From contig NZ_CM007717.1 in assembly GCF_002019855.1 (NCBI RefSeq), positions 3,040,645 through 3,104,644 on the forward strand: 64,000 nt of DNA, read 5' to 3'. Origin of the DNA: Streptomyces antibioticus (GTDB lineage Bacteria; Actinomycetota; Actinomycetes; Streptomycetales; Streptomycetaceae). The translations under genes and the position numbers were made by a program. The notes below the pieces were generated by a model. It was not told the DNA's origin, did not search any database, and saw nothing but the letters and a program-made list of their open reading frames with translations. Below are positions 18,383 through 26,825 of this stretch, one piece after another (the stretch's first letter is position 1; the number at the start of each line of letters is the position of its first letter).

Positions 18383-20227
18383 CTACGACGACGAGGGCTC
18401 GTAGTCCTGGCCGAGGACCACCGTCACGTCCGCGTTCGCGCCCACCTCGCCCTTCTTGACCGCGCCGGCGGGCAGGCCCAGGGTCTTGGCGACCTCGGAG
18501 GCGTTCTCCTTGCCCGCGGCGTCCGCGTACCGCACCTCGGAGGTGGTGCGGGCGGCGGCCGCCGTGCCGGCGTCCAGGAAGGTGAAGCCGCCGTTGAGCA
18601 GCACCACGCGCGCGTCCTCGGTGTCGGACTTGGTGCCGGTGGCGTTCTGCACGGAGACGCTGACGGCGGCGTCCTTGTCGGGGCTCTTCGCGGTGCCGCC
18701 GAGGACGTCCTTCACCACACCGGAGCTGCCCTCGGTGCTGAGCGTGCCGTCGGCCTGGACGGGCAGCAGGGCGGTCTGGTGGTCGCCGCCCTTGGCGAGG
18801 TCGGCGAGGTCGGCGAGGAAGGTGCCGAGGTCCTTGTCGGTCAGCGACGGGTCGAGGATCTGGGCGAGCGTCTGCACGGTGACGATGGCGGCCTGCGGGT
18901 CGGAGGAGATCTTGCGCAGGACGCCCTGGAGGACCTGCCCGAACCGTTCGAGCTGCGCGTTCTGCGCCTCGCCGGGGGCACGGTAGGTCGCGTAGCCGAC
19001 GGCCATCTTGCCGCTGAGGGTCTGCCCCTCGCCCTTGCGGACAAGAGGGGCCTCGCCCTTCTTGGCCTTGGGGTCGGGCACGTCGGTGTCGGTGTCCACC
19101 TCGATGTTGCCGACCAGGTCGACGAGGTTCTGGAGGTAGGGGGTGTCGAGGCGCCAGGTGCCCTCGATGTCCGTGCCGAGGACGGCGTCCAGGGCGGCGC
19201 GGGTGCCGTCGGAGCCGTCGTCGTCCACGGACTTGGCGAGCGTGGTCGTGGTGCCGTCGTCGGTGGTCAGGACCAGGGAGTTGGGCAGCAGCACGGTGGT
19301 GGCCTGCCGGGTGGTGGTGTTGTCGACCAGGAGCGCGGTGGCGGTGTCGCCGCCGGCCGTGTCGTGCAGATGGACGACGACCACGTCCCGCTTCTGGGCG
19401 GCGCCCGCGGCCGCCGTCTTCGTCCCGGTGTCCGAGGACTCCGAGAGTCCGGGCAGCTTTCCGGCGTACCAGAGCCAGCCGACGCCGCCGACGGCGACCA
19501 GGGCCATGACGACCACGAGGGCGATCAGCCGGCCGCGGGCGCGGCGCTTGGCCTCCTCGCGGCGCTCGGTGCGGTTCTCGGTGAAGTTCAGCCAGTCGAT
19601 GACGTCCTCGGAGTCGCCGTCGGGCTCCTCCACGAACGCGAACTGCTCGGTGTGGTAGTCCGGTTGGGGGCTGTCGGCGTCCCGCGGAGGGGTCCGCCCG
19701 GCCGGTCCGCCGCGCTCGCCGGTCTCCTCCGGCGCGGCCGGGCGGGCCTGCTGGGGGATGTGGGCGGTCTGCCCGTAGGGGTCGTACGGGGCGTCGGTGC
19801 CGGTGCTCGTGCCGGTACTCGCGCCCGTACCGGCACCGGTGTCGGTGGCGTACGGGTCGTAGGTGGCCTGGCGCCCGGTGTCGTAAGGGGTGTCGTACGC
19901 GGTGTCGTATCCGGCGACGGGCTGCTGCCGGCCGGTGTCGTACGGGTCGTAGGGGGTCGCCTGCGGTCCGCCCTGGGGCCGGCCGCCCTGGGCGTACGGG
20001 TCGTACCCGTACCCCTGCCCGCTCTGGACTCCCTGCCCGCCCTGGACACCCTGGCCGCTCTGGACTCCCTGGCCGCCCTGCTGCCCGTAAGCGTCGTAAG
20101 GGTCGTAGGGCTGCTGCTGCGGGACCTGCTGGGCCGGGACCTGCCGGTAGACCGGCTGTCCGTACTCGTCGTAGCCGACGAGCTGGTACGGGTCGCCCCC
20201 GTACCCCGCGTCGTATCGGTCGTTCAC
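18383..20227 (-). CDS. LytR_C/LCP-like membrane protein with Tyr/Pro/Gln-rich cytoplasmic region
   Basis: 614 residues. The first 180 are low-complexity and cytoplasmic, with repeated YDPYD-type motifs and GQGVQS/GQGVQG units. A basic stretch leads into one membrane helix (LIALVVVMALVAVGGVGWLW, about 237-256). The outside part has an LCP-like domain (DVVVVHLHDTAGGDTATAL, VLLPNSLVLTT, LDAVLGTDIEGTW). The canonical LCP Arg/Asp signature is hard to find, so activity is uncertain. It ends in a LytR_C domain (VSVQNATG, ASEVAKTLGL). LCP proteins attach glycopolymers to peptidoglycan. GTG 20227 has AGAGGGG upstream and lies 16 bp after nadD. Confidence 0.8.
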   Translation of the reverse strand: MNDRYDAGYGGDPYQLVGYDEYGQPVYRQVPAQQVPQQQPYDPYDAYGQQGGQGVQSGQGVQGGQGVQSGQGYGYDPYAQGGRPQGGPQATPYDPYDTGRQQPVAGYDTAYDTPYDTGRQATYDPYATDTGAGTGASTGTSTGTDAPYDPYGQTAHIPQQARPAAPEETGERGGPAGRTPPRDADSPQPDYHTEQFAFVEEPDGDSEDVIDWLNFTENRTERREEAKRRARGRLIALVVVMALVAVGGVGWLWYAGKLPGLSESSDTGTKTAAAGAAQKRDVVVVHLHDTAGGDTATALLVDNTTTRQATTVLLPNSLVLTTDDGTTTTLAKSVDDDGSDGTRAALDAVLGTDIEGTWRLDTPYLQNLVDLVGNIEVDTDTDVPDPKAKKGEAPLVRKGEGQTLSGKMAVGYATYRAPGEAQNAQLERFGQVLQGVLRKISSDPQAAIVTVQTLAQILDPSLTDKDLGTFLADLADLAKGGDHQTALLPVQADGTLSTEGSSGVVKDVLGGTAKSPDKDAAVSVSVQNATGTKSDTEDARVVLLNGGFTFLDAGTAAAARTTSEVRYADAAGKENASEVAKTLGLPAGAVKKGEVGANADVTVVLGQDYEPSSS

Positions 20228-20243
20228 CGGTACCCCTCTCGGC

Positions 20244-20870
20244 TCACTCGCCGCGGTACAGCTCGCGCTTGTCGATGTAACGCACGACTCCGTCCGGCAC
20301 CATGTACCAGATGGGGTCGCCCTTGGCGACTCTCGCGCGGCAGTCGGTCGAGGAGATGGCGAGGGCGGGCACCTCGACCAGCGAGACGCCCCCCTCGGGC
20401 AGACCGGGGTCCGTGAGCTGGTGACCCGGCCGGGTGACCCCGATGAAGTGCGCCAGGGAGAACAGCTCCTCGCTGTCCCGCCAGGTCAGGATCTGGCCCA
20501 GGGCGTCGGCACCGGTGATGAAGAACAGGTCGGTCTCGGGGTTGAGGGCCCGCAGATCGCGCAGGGTGTCCACGGTGTAGGTGGGACCGCCGCGGTCGAT
20601 GTCGATGCGGCTCACCGAGAACTGCGGGTTCTCGGCGGTCGCGATGACCGTCATCAGATAGCGGTCCTCGGCCGGGGAGACGCGGCGGTGGCTCTTCTGC
20701 CAGGGCTCGCCGGTCGGCACGAACACGACCTCGTCCAGGTGGAACTGCGCGGCGACCTCACTGGCCGCCACGAGGTGTCCGTGGTGGATCGGATCGAATG
20801 TGCCACCCATGACGCCGAGGCGGCGTTTGCCCGGGTTCGACGGGCCGGTAGGCATGTCCTGCTCTCCCAT
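20244..20870 (-). CDS. nadD: Nicotinate-nucleotide adenylyltransferase
   Basis: 208 residues. Joins nicotinate mononucleotide and ATP to make deamido-NAD, the central step of NAD synthesis. The nucleotidyltransferase motif [12 protein letters not shown] (residues 22-33) and the second motif ISSTDCRAR (the ISSTxxR box) are intact, and [12 protein letters not shown] contacts substrate. ATG 20870 is used; ATG 20855 (MPTGPS), with its own GGAG, is a credible alternative. It is the first gene of the nadD, LCP-like, rsfS, phosphatase operon. Confidence 0.96.
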   Translation of the reverse strand: MGEQDMPTGPSNPGKRRLGVMGGTFDPIHHGHLVAASEVAAQFHLDEVVFVPTGEPWQKSHRRVSPAEDRYLMTVIATAENPQFSVSRIDIDRGGPTYTVDTLRDLRALNPETDLFFITGADALGQILTWRDSEELFSLAHFIGVTRPGHQLTDPGLPEGGVSLVEVPALAISSTDCRARVAKGDPIWYMVPDGVVRYIDKRELYRGE

Positions 20871-20949
20871 GCGTGCAGACCCTACCGGCCCCGCCTGAGG
20901 GCACCGCCCGACGAGCGTCCGGTCTGCTCCGGTATGCCCACCTGGTGCC

Positions 20950-21114
20950 TCAGCGGTCGCGGTTGAAGCGGGTGGTGATCCACAGCAGCAGCATCAGGAT
21001 GATGAACGCGCCGCCACCGGTGACCAGGGGGTTCAGGCTGGCGTGATTGCCGCTGTGCTCCTCGCCCTCGGCGGCGAGGGTGACCAGTTGGGCGGCGGCA
21101 CTGTGAAGGCTCAT
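20950..21114 (-). CDS. Tiny one-helix membrane protein (54 aa)
   Basis: 54 residues from ATG 21114 to TGA 20950. A short outer segment ([20 protein letters not shown]) is followed by a membrane helix, [17 protein letters not shown], and a basic end RFNRDR, so the C-terminus should be cytoplasmic. It lies just upstream of nadD on the same strand and next to a second gene of the same design (21263-21424). Function unknown. The clear orientation signal and codon bias support a real gene. Confidence 0.75.
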   Translation of the reverse strand: MSLHSAAAQLVTLAAEGEEHSGNHASLNPLVTGGGAFIILMLLLWITTRFNRDR

Positions 21115-21262
21115 CGTCGGCAGGACCTATCCGGTGTGGGCGGGATGAAGATGTCGGCCCATGGTAAGCGGGCGGCTCCGCGGCGATCACGCCGACTCCG
21201 CCATTGGGGACGCGGGTTGCTCCGGCGGCCGGCACGGACGGGCCGGGAACCTTCCCGACGGC

Positions 21263-21424
21263 TCAGTCGTCCTTCCGCTTGTATCCCCGCAACAGGAACC
21301 ACGCGGTGAAGGCGGAGCCCAGGACCATCACGATCAGAATGACGCGGAGCAGATTCCCCGCCCCCTGCTGCTGGGCGGCGCCGGCGGCCTCGGTGAGCCA
21401 GGCGGTGGCGGGGTGGTGCTTCAT
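21263..21424 (-). CDS. Tiny one-helix membrane protein (53 aa)
   Basis: 53 residues from ATG 21424, with AAGGAG ten bases upstream. It has the same plan as its neighbour: a short polar start with WLTEAAGAAQQQ, a membrane helix (LLRVILIVMVLGSAFTAWFLL) and a basic end GYKRKDD. It is divergent from the M48 protease gene, with about 160 bp between. Function unknown; a subunit or regulator of a membrane complex is possible, but nothing shows a partner. Confidence 0.8.
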   Translation of the reverse strand: MKHHPATAWLTEAAGAAQQQGAGNLLRVILIVMVLGSAFTAWFLLRGYKRKDD

Positions 21425-21583
21425 GGGGCGGGACTCCTTACGGTGTGGTGCCCGTCCACGGTAGCTCCGCCCGGGCCGGGCACCGCTGCGGGGACGCAAA
21501 GGACCGCACAAGGGTCCGCAAAGAAAGAGGCCGTAGAAGAGAGCGTGCGGCCAGGGCCACACCGACGCACAGGGGGAAAGACC

Positions 21584-22708
21584 ATGTCCGACGACAGCCG
21601 CGAGAACAACGGCTCCGGGAGCGTGCCGAGCAGGCAGCGGCGGCGCTTCCCCGGCATCTCCTCGCGTGCGTACGAGCACCCCGCCGACCGCTCGGCGCTG
21701 GTGGCGCTGCGCAAGCTGAGCGGTTTCGACACGGCGTTCAAGGCGCTCAGCGGGCTGCTGCCCGAGCGCAGCCTGAGGCTGCTGTTCCTGTCCGACTCGG
21801 TGCGGGTCTCGGACCGGCAGTTCGCGCACCTCAACGACATGCTGCGGGACGCCTGTCACATCCTGGACCTGGAGAAGGTCCCGCCGATGTACGTCAACCA
21901 GGACCCGCAGCCCAACGCGATGTGCATCGGCCTGGACGAGCCGATCATCGTGGTCACCACCGGGCTCGTCGAGCTGCTCGACGAGGAGGAGATGCGGGCG
22001 GTCGTCGGTCACGAGGTGGGCCACGCCCTGTCGGGCCACGCCGTGTACCGCACCATCCTGCTGTTCCTGACCAACCTCGCGGTCCGGGTCGCCTGGATCC
22101 CGCTGGGCACCATCGCGATCATGGCGATCGTGACGGCGCTGCGCGAGTGGTTCCGCAAGTCGGAGCTGTCCGCCGACCGTGCCGGTCTGCTGGTCGGCCA
22201 GGACCCGCGGGCCTCGATGCGCGGCCTGATGAAGATCGCCGGCGGCAACCACCTGCACGAGATGAACGTGGACGCGTTCCTGGAGCAGGCCGACGAGTAC
22301 GAGGCGGGCGGCGACCTGCGCGACTCCGTGCTGAAGATCCTCAACGTCCTGCCCCGGACGCACCCCTTCACCACCGTGCGGGCGGCCGAGCTGCGGAAGT
22401 GGGCGCAGTCCCGCGACTACCAGCGGATCATGGACGGCCACTACCCGCGGCGCAGCGAGGACAAGGACGCCTCGGTCTCGGACTCCTTCCGGGAGTCGGC
22501 CGCCCACTACACGAGCAGTGTGAAGAACTCCAAGGACCCGCTGATGAAGCTGGTCACCGACATAGCCGGCGGCGCGGGCGACCTGGGCGGCCGGGTGCGG
22601 CGGGGCTTCGGCGGCTTCACCGGCTCGACGTCCACGGACGACCGGCCGAGGAACGGCTCGGACGGCGACGACAGCCCGTCGGACACGGAGGCACCCGGCA
22701 AGAGCTGA
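21584..22708 (+). CDS. M48 family zinc metallopeptidase (HtpX/Oma1-like)
   Basis: 374 residues. The zinc motif HEVGH is at residues 143-147 and the third ligand Glu is in SELSADRAG near residue 200. A hydrophobic pair of segments (TILLFLTNLAVRVAWIPLGTIAIMAIV) between them should span or dip into the membrane. The N-terminal 60 residues (ALVALRKLSGFDTAFKALSG) are typical of the actinobacterial branch. M48 proteases degrade or process membrane proteins; targets are unknown. ATG 21584 follows GGGGGAAAG. Long upstream reading without a stop is not coding. The Ser/Asp/Gly-rich C-terminus looks disordered. Confidence 0.92.
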   Translation: MSDDSRENNGSGSVPSRQRRRFPGISSRAYEHPADRSALVALRKLSGFDTAFKALSGLLPERSLRLLFLSDSVRVSDRQFAHLNDMLRDACHILDLEKVPPMYVNQDPQPNAMCIGLDEPIIVVTTGLVELLDEEEMRAVVGHEVGHALSGHAVYRTILLFLTNLAVRVAWIPLGTIAIMAIVTALREWFRKSELSADRAGLLVGQDPRASMRGLMKIAGGNHLHEMNVDAFLEQADEYEAGGDLRDSVLKILNVLPRTHPFTTVRAAELRKWAQSRDYQRIMDGHYPRRSEDKDASVSDSFRESAAHYTSSVKNSKDPLMKLVTDIAGGAGDLGGRVRRGFGGFTGSTSTDDRPRNGSDGDDSPSDTEAPGKS

Positions 22709-22772
22709 GAACGGACCGAGGGCCGACCCTGAGGGCCGACCCGGCCACCCCGGCCCCGCGCTCGCCCCGGTC

Positions 22773-23843
22773 TCACACCCGGGGCTGCGCGCCCGTCGCC
22801 AGCACCCCGCACAGCGCGGGGACGCCGCCCGTGGCGAAGGGGTCGGTGCCGGCCGGGCCGCCCTCCTTCGCGGTCTGGCCGGCCAGCAGCGGCCGCAGAT
22901 GGTTGGCGGAGTCCTCGGCGCAGGACAGCGGTCCGGCCTGGACGGCGGCGGTCACGAGCTGGAGCTGATGGGTGCGCAGGGCGTCCCGGTCGAAGCGGAA
23001 GTGCAGCTCGCGGCGGACCGTGAACAGGGAGGCCGGGGCCCCGGTGTCCGCCCCGGCCGGCCGCAGCGCGTAGACGAAGGTGTGGTCGGCGGTGACCTCC
23101 AGGGTGGCGGAGTCGGCCTCGGCCGCCACCAGGGTGCCCTGGACGCGGATCCGCTCGCCCGCCAGCGCGACCCGAGCCGGGTCGAAGCGGATCAGCCAGC
23201 CGGTCGGGGCGTGCCGCCCGTCGGCGGCCGGATGCGCGAAGCTCTCGTCGAACTGTTCGAGCTGCGCCCCGTCGATCAGCCCGCGCACCGGCTGCACCTG
23301 CTGTCCGGTGAGCACCTCCGGGTAGAGGGAGGAGCGCACCAGGTACTCCTTGGCGCTGTTCAGCGCGGAGAAGACCTCGCTGTCGGAGAAGTGCGCGGTG
23401 CGCCGGTAGCCCGGCAGGGCGATCCCGGCGGCGCCGATCCGGTAGTGGGCGGCCGGGCTGTGCGCGTACAGCGCCTCGATGTCGGTGGCGCCGGGTACGG
23501 CTCCCTGCGGGGCGAGCGGGACGAGCGTCATCCGCAGGGGTTCGGCCGGCCGGCGGGCGGCGGGGTTCTGGTAGGGGTTGCGCACGCCCATGTAGACGGC
23601 GGTGCCGAAGGCTAGGGCGATCAGGACGACCAGCAGGAGGGCCTGCCGGGTCAGGCCCCGGCGCAGCGGCGGGCGGTGGCGGACGGCGGGCGCGTGGTCG
23701 GCGATGCGCTCCTGCGCGGAGTACTCCTGGAGGCGGGCAGCACGGACGAACGACTCGTCGAAGACGACGGATCGGTACTCGTCCTCGCCACTACCGGGGG
23801 CGCCCTCGGGTGGCCCCTCAGGTGGCTCTCCAGGCCCGCCCAT
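22773..23843 (-). CDS. Actinobacterial membrane protein with SVVFDE motif
   Basis: 356 residues. The acidic Pro/Gly-rich N-terminus carries YRSVVFDESFVRAARLQEY (about residues 23-41), then a basic turn, one membrane helix (ALLLVVLIALAFGTAVYMGV) and a 260-residue outer region. That region includes GWLIRFDPARVALAGE and RELHFRFDRDAL, and has two Cys (LSCAED and ALCGVL) that could pair. No catalytic motif is recognised. ATG 23843 lies 6 bases after a -10-like TACTCT, so the mRNA may be leaderless. The next upstream gene (23942-24568) shares the SVVFDE motif and the one-helix plan; the two look like diverged paralogues. Confidence 0.8.
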   Translation of the reverse strand: MGGPGEPPEGPPEGAPGSGEDEYRSVVFDESFVRAARLQEYSAQERIADHAPAVRHRPPLRRGLTRQALLLVVLIALAFGTAVYMGVRNPYQNPAARRPAEPLRMTLVPLAPQGAVPGATDIEALYAHSPAAHYRIGAAGIALPGYRRTAHFSDSEVFSALNSAKEYLVRSSLYPEVLTGQQVQPVRGLIDGAQLEQFDESFAHPAADGRHAPTGWLIRFDPARVALAGERIRVQGTLVAAEADSATLEVTADHTFVYALRPAGADTGAPASLFTVRRELHFRFDRDALRTHQLQLVTAAVQAGPLSCAEDSANHLRPLLAGQTAKEGGPAGTDPFATGGVPALCGVLATGAQPRV

Positions 23844-23941
23844 ACTTTCAGAGTAGGTCGCGCGGAGGCCGGGTAAACGCCCTGCCACGCGACAACTTCT
23901 GACAGGTTCTCACCAGGAGTCGGTCGGGAGCCGGCGGGGAA

Positions 23942-24568
23942 TCAGGGGGTCCGCGGGACGGCGGACACGGGCGGCTGGGAGTGGTCGGCGGACACGGACG
24001 GCGGTAAGGCGCTCCCCTGGTCGAGACCGACGTCCAGGCCGGTGTCCGGGCCGATGTCCGGGCCCGTCCCCGGGCCGCTCTCCAGGCCGGTGGAGGCGGG
24101 CGACGGCACCGGGTCCCGGCTGCCCGAGGAGGCGCCCCGGTAGACGGCGGCGAAGGCGAGCGCGACCATGCCGACGCCCATGACGACGGCGAGCATCCAG
24201 GCGACCGGGCGGTGCCAGCGGACCTGCCGGGCGTACGGCCCGGAGGACCCGTAGGGGCCGTCGAGGTCGTCGGAGTCGTCCAGCTCGTCGAGGTCCGGGT
24301 CGTGGCCGTAGTCGCCGTGCCCGTAGGGGTCGTCGTAGTGGTCGCCGCGGGCGCGGGCTCTTCGGGCCTCGGCCTCGGACGCCTCGGCTCTCGCCTCGGC
24401 GGCGGCCAGGAGGCGTTCGACGGCGGTCGGCTCGTGCACCACGGCCGCCCGTACGAAGTCCTCGTCGAAGACCACGGAGGCGAACTCTTCGTCCGACACC
24501 CCGCGGTCGTGGTCGTCGTCGGGCTCCCAGCCGTCAGGGAACGGCGTACCCCCCACGTCCTCCGGCAC
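23942..24568 (-). CDS. Actinobacterial one-helix membrane protein with SVVFDE motif
   Basis: 208 residues. The N-terminal region contains EEFASVVFDEDFVRAAVVHEPT, matching the motif in the next gene. Then come an Ala/Glu/Arg helix, an Asp/Gly/Tyr-rich low-complexity stretch, one membrane helix (AWMLAVVMGVGMVALAFAAVY) and a short outer tail with Gly-Pro-Asp repeats (GPDIGPDTGLDVGLDQG). GTG 24568 sits 6 bases after TACTCT, the same spacing as in the paralogue. The frame stays open for 1.9 kb upstream only because of high GC; that part lies antisense-like over proA and is not coding. Function unknown. Confidence 0.75.
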   Translation of the reverse strand: MPEDVGGTPFPDGWEPDDDHDRGVSDEEFASVVFDEDFVRAAVVHEPTAVERLLAAAEARAEASEAEARRARARGDHYDDPYGHGDYGHDPDLDELDDSDDLDGPYGSSGPYARQVRWHRPVAWMLAVVMGVGMVALAFAAVYRGASSGSRDPVPSPASTGLESGPGTGPDIGPDTGLDVGLDQGSALPPSVSADHSQPPVSAVPRTP

Positions 24569-24654
24569 GGATCCAGAGTAGACCTGGGGGGTCAATTTGG
24601 GCAGACAGTACGGAAATTCATCCGCCTGATGAGACGTTTTCGGGCCGCGAGCCG

Positions 24655-25941
24655 TCAGCGGCGGACGTGTCCGTCGCCGGTGACGATGTACTTGGTGCTG
24701 GTCAGCTCCGGCAGGCCCATCGGGCCCCGGGCGTGCAGTTTCTGGGTGGAGATGCCGATCTCCGCGCCGAAGCCGAACTGGCCGCCGTCGGTGAAGCGGG
24801 TGGAGGCGTTCACGCTCACCGTGGTGGAGTCGACCAGTTGGGTGAAGCGGCGGGCCGCCTGCTGGGAGCCGGTGACGATGGCCTCGGTGTGCCCGGAGGT
24901 CCACAGCCGGATGTGCTCGACGGCCTTGTCGAGGGAGTCGACGACGGCAGCGGCGATGTCGTAGGAGAGGTACTCGGTCTCCCAGTCGTCGGCGGTGGCC
25001 TCGACGACGGTCGCCTTGGAGTCCTTGGCGTACGCCATGACGCGTTCGTCGGCGTGGACGGTGACCCCGGCCTCGGCGAGCGCGTCCAGGGCGCGCGGCA
25101 GGAACTCGGGGGCGATGTCCTGGTGGACCAGGAGGGTCTCGGCGGCGTTGCAGACGCTGACCCGCTGGGCCTTGGAGTTGATCAGGATGTCGACGGCCAT
25201 GTCGAGGTCGGCGGCCGCGTCGACGTAGACGTGGCAGTTGCCGGTGCCGGTCTCGATGACGGGGACCTTGGACTCCATGACGACGGTCCGGATGAGGGAG
25301 GCGCCGCCGCGCGGGATGAGGACGTCGACCAGGCCCCGGGCGCGCATCAGCTCGTGCACGGACTCGCGGCCCTCGCCGGGTACGAGCTGGACGGCGTCGG
25401 CGGGCAGCCCGGCGCCGCCGACGGCGTCGCGGATCACCCGGACGAGGGCGGTGTTCGACTCGTAGGCGGAGGCGGAGCCGCGCAGCAGGACGGCGTTGCC
25501 GGACTTCAGGCAGAGGGCGGCGGCGTCCACGGTGACGTTCGGGCGGGCCTCGTAGACGATGCCGACGACACCGAGCGGGACGCGGACCTGGCGCAGGTCG
25601 ATGCCGTTGGGGAGGGTGGAGCCGCGGACCACCTCGCCGACCGGGTCGGGCAGCGCGACGACGTCCCGGACGTCCGCGGCGATGGCCCGCACCCGCTCCG
25701 GGGTGAGGGTCAGCCGGTCGATGACGGACTCGGCGGTGCCGGCCTCGCGGGCCTTGGCGATGTCCCGCGCGTTGGCCTCGACGATGTCGCTCGTACGGAC
25801 CTCCAGCGCGTCCGCGATGGCGAGCAGCGCGTCGTCCTTGGCGGCCCGGGGCAGCGGCGCGAGATCGGCGGCGGCGGCCTTGGCGCGGTAGGCGGCCTGG
25901 GTGACCGGGGACATGGCGTCGTACGGCGAGAGCGTGGTCAT
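24655..25941 (-). CDS. proA: Gamma-glutamyl phosphate reductase
   Basis: 428 residues. Second step of proline synthesis: reduces gamma-glutamyl phosphate to glutamate semialdehyde with NADPH. It has the ALDH-like fold: [26 protein letters not shown] is the family signature (cofactor region), and the catalytic Cys lies in [17 protein letters not shown]. The C-terminal [28 protein letters not shown] is also standard. ATG 25941 fits the family start. It lies downstream of proB on the same strand, with the 160-residue hypothetical gene and a short repeat region between, so co-expression is likely but not certain. Confidence 0.97.
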   Translation of the reverse strand: MTTLSPYDAMSPVTQAAYRAKAAAADLAPLPRAAKDDALLAIADALEVRTSDIVEANARDIAKAREAGTAESVIDRLTLTPERVRAIAADVRDVVALPDPVGEVVRGSTLPNGIDLRQVRVPLGVVGIVYEARPNVTVDAAALCLKSGNAVLLRGSASAYESNTALVRVIRDAVGGAGLPADAVQLVPGEGRESVHELMRARGLVDVLIPRGGASLIRTVVMESKVPVIETGTGNCHVYVDAAADLDMAVDILINSKAQRVSVCNAAETLLVHQDIAPEFLPRALDALAEAGVTVHADERVMAYAKDSKATVVEATADDWETEYLSYDIAAAVVDSLDKAVEHIRLWTSGHTEAIVTGSQQAARRFTQLVDSTTVSVNASTRFTDGGQFGFGAEIGISTQKLHARGPMGLPELTSTKYIVTGDGHVRR

Positions 25942-25984
25942 ACGGGAAGGGTAGTGCGCCGTGGGAGACGCGCTGTCGCGTATC

Positions 25985-26150
25985 CCACACCCCGAGACAC
26001 ACCCCGAGACCCGCTCCCGGGCACACCCCGAGGCGCCCCCGAGACCCGCTCCCGGGCACGCCCTGCGTCACACTCCGAGACCCGTTCGCAGGCACACCCT
26101 GCGGTACGCCCCGAGGCACACCCCCGAGACCTCCGCGCGATCCCTCGGGG
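25985..26150. repeat. Degenerate short tandem repeats between proA and the 160-aa gene
   Basis: The motif CACACCCCGAGACCCGCTCC and close variants recur about six times with uneven spacing (starts near 25987, 26000, 26022, 26058, 26093 and 26124). Unit boundaries drift and copies differ by a few bases. It lies in the leader of proA. It is not a CRISPR: there are no fixed repeats or unique spacers. Confidence 0.6.
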
Positions 26151-26166
26151 TCCGCCTTCCCGGGCG

Positions 26167-26649
26167 TCAGAACGGGTGGACGCCCACCGGGGTCGCCGGG
26201 GCCGGGCCGTAGCCCTCCGCGATGCGCTGGTGGTAGGTCTGGCGGTCGATGACCTCCAGGCCGACGATCTCCCAGGGCGGCAGTCCGGCCGTCTGACGGT
26301 GCTCGCCCCACAGCCGCAGGGCGACCGCGGCCGCGTCGTGCAGATCGCGGGCCTCCTCCCAGTACCGGATCTCGGCGTGGTCGGGGGCGTAGCGGCTGGT
26401 CAGCAGGAAGGGGTGATCGTGGGCGAGCTGTTCCAGCGCGCGCCGGACCTCCTTGAGCGGGGCCTCCTCGCCGGAGACGCTCAGGGTCACGTGCCACAGC
26501 CGGGGCGCGTCGGCGGGGCGGGTGCCGCCCTCGGCGGTCTCCTGTTCCCCGGCCCGGTAGCGGTCGCCGGCCGCCACGCTGGTCAGGGCGGCCCGTTCCT
26601 CGCCGGTACTCCCACGGGCCGCCGCCACCCCAGGGCGCACTCGTCTCAC
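26167..26649 (-). CDS. Conserved hypothetical protein (160 aa)
   Basis: 160 residues. The middle holds a compact alpha/beta region: LWHVTLSVSGEEAPLKEVRRALEQLAHDHPFLL, then YAPDHAEIRYWEEARDLHDAAAVALRLW and WEIVGLEVIDRQTYHQR. The two strands with intervening helices suggest a ferredoxin-like fold, but no family function is known to me. The N-terminal 45 residues look disordered. GTG 26649 was picked because AAAGGAGG lies 6 bases upstream. It lies between proB and proA on the same strand, so it may be part of the proline unit. Confidence 0.78.
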   Translation of the reverse strand: MRRVRPGVAAARGSTGEERAALTSVAAGDRYRAGEQETAEGGTRPADAPRLWHVTLSVSGEEAPLKEVRRALEQLAHDHPFLLTSRYAPDHAEIRYWEEARDLHDAAAVALRLWGEHRQTAGLPPWEIVGLEVIDRQTYHQRIAEGYGPAPATPVGVHPF

Positions 26650-26825
26650 GACGGCCTCCTTTACCCAGCGCTCGTGCGGAACGACTCCGTGAGACAAAGT
26701 TGAGCAGGCCGCAAGGCTCCGTGGGGCGCTTTCACGGAACGTCCCCCACCGGTACGGGCCGTTCGAGCCCGTCCGCAGACAGCCGTTCGACGTCCTCGGG
26801 GGCTGTACCAAAGGTGTACGGGGCC

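Noticed and set aside
25985..26150. CRISPR array
   Set aside because: Repeat units vary in sequence and spacing and there are no unique spacers or cas genes.
24569..26497. Open frame upstream of the 208-residue membrane protein
   Set aside because: It runs through proA and its leader; the product is low-complexity Arg/Pro/Gly. The real start is at 24568.
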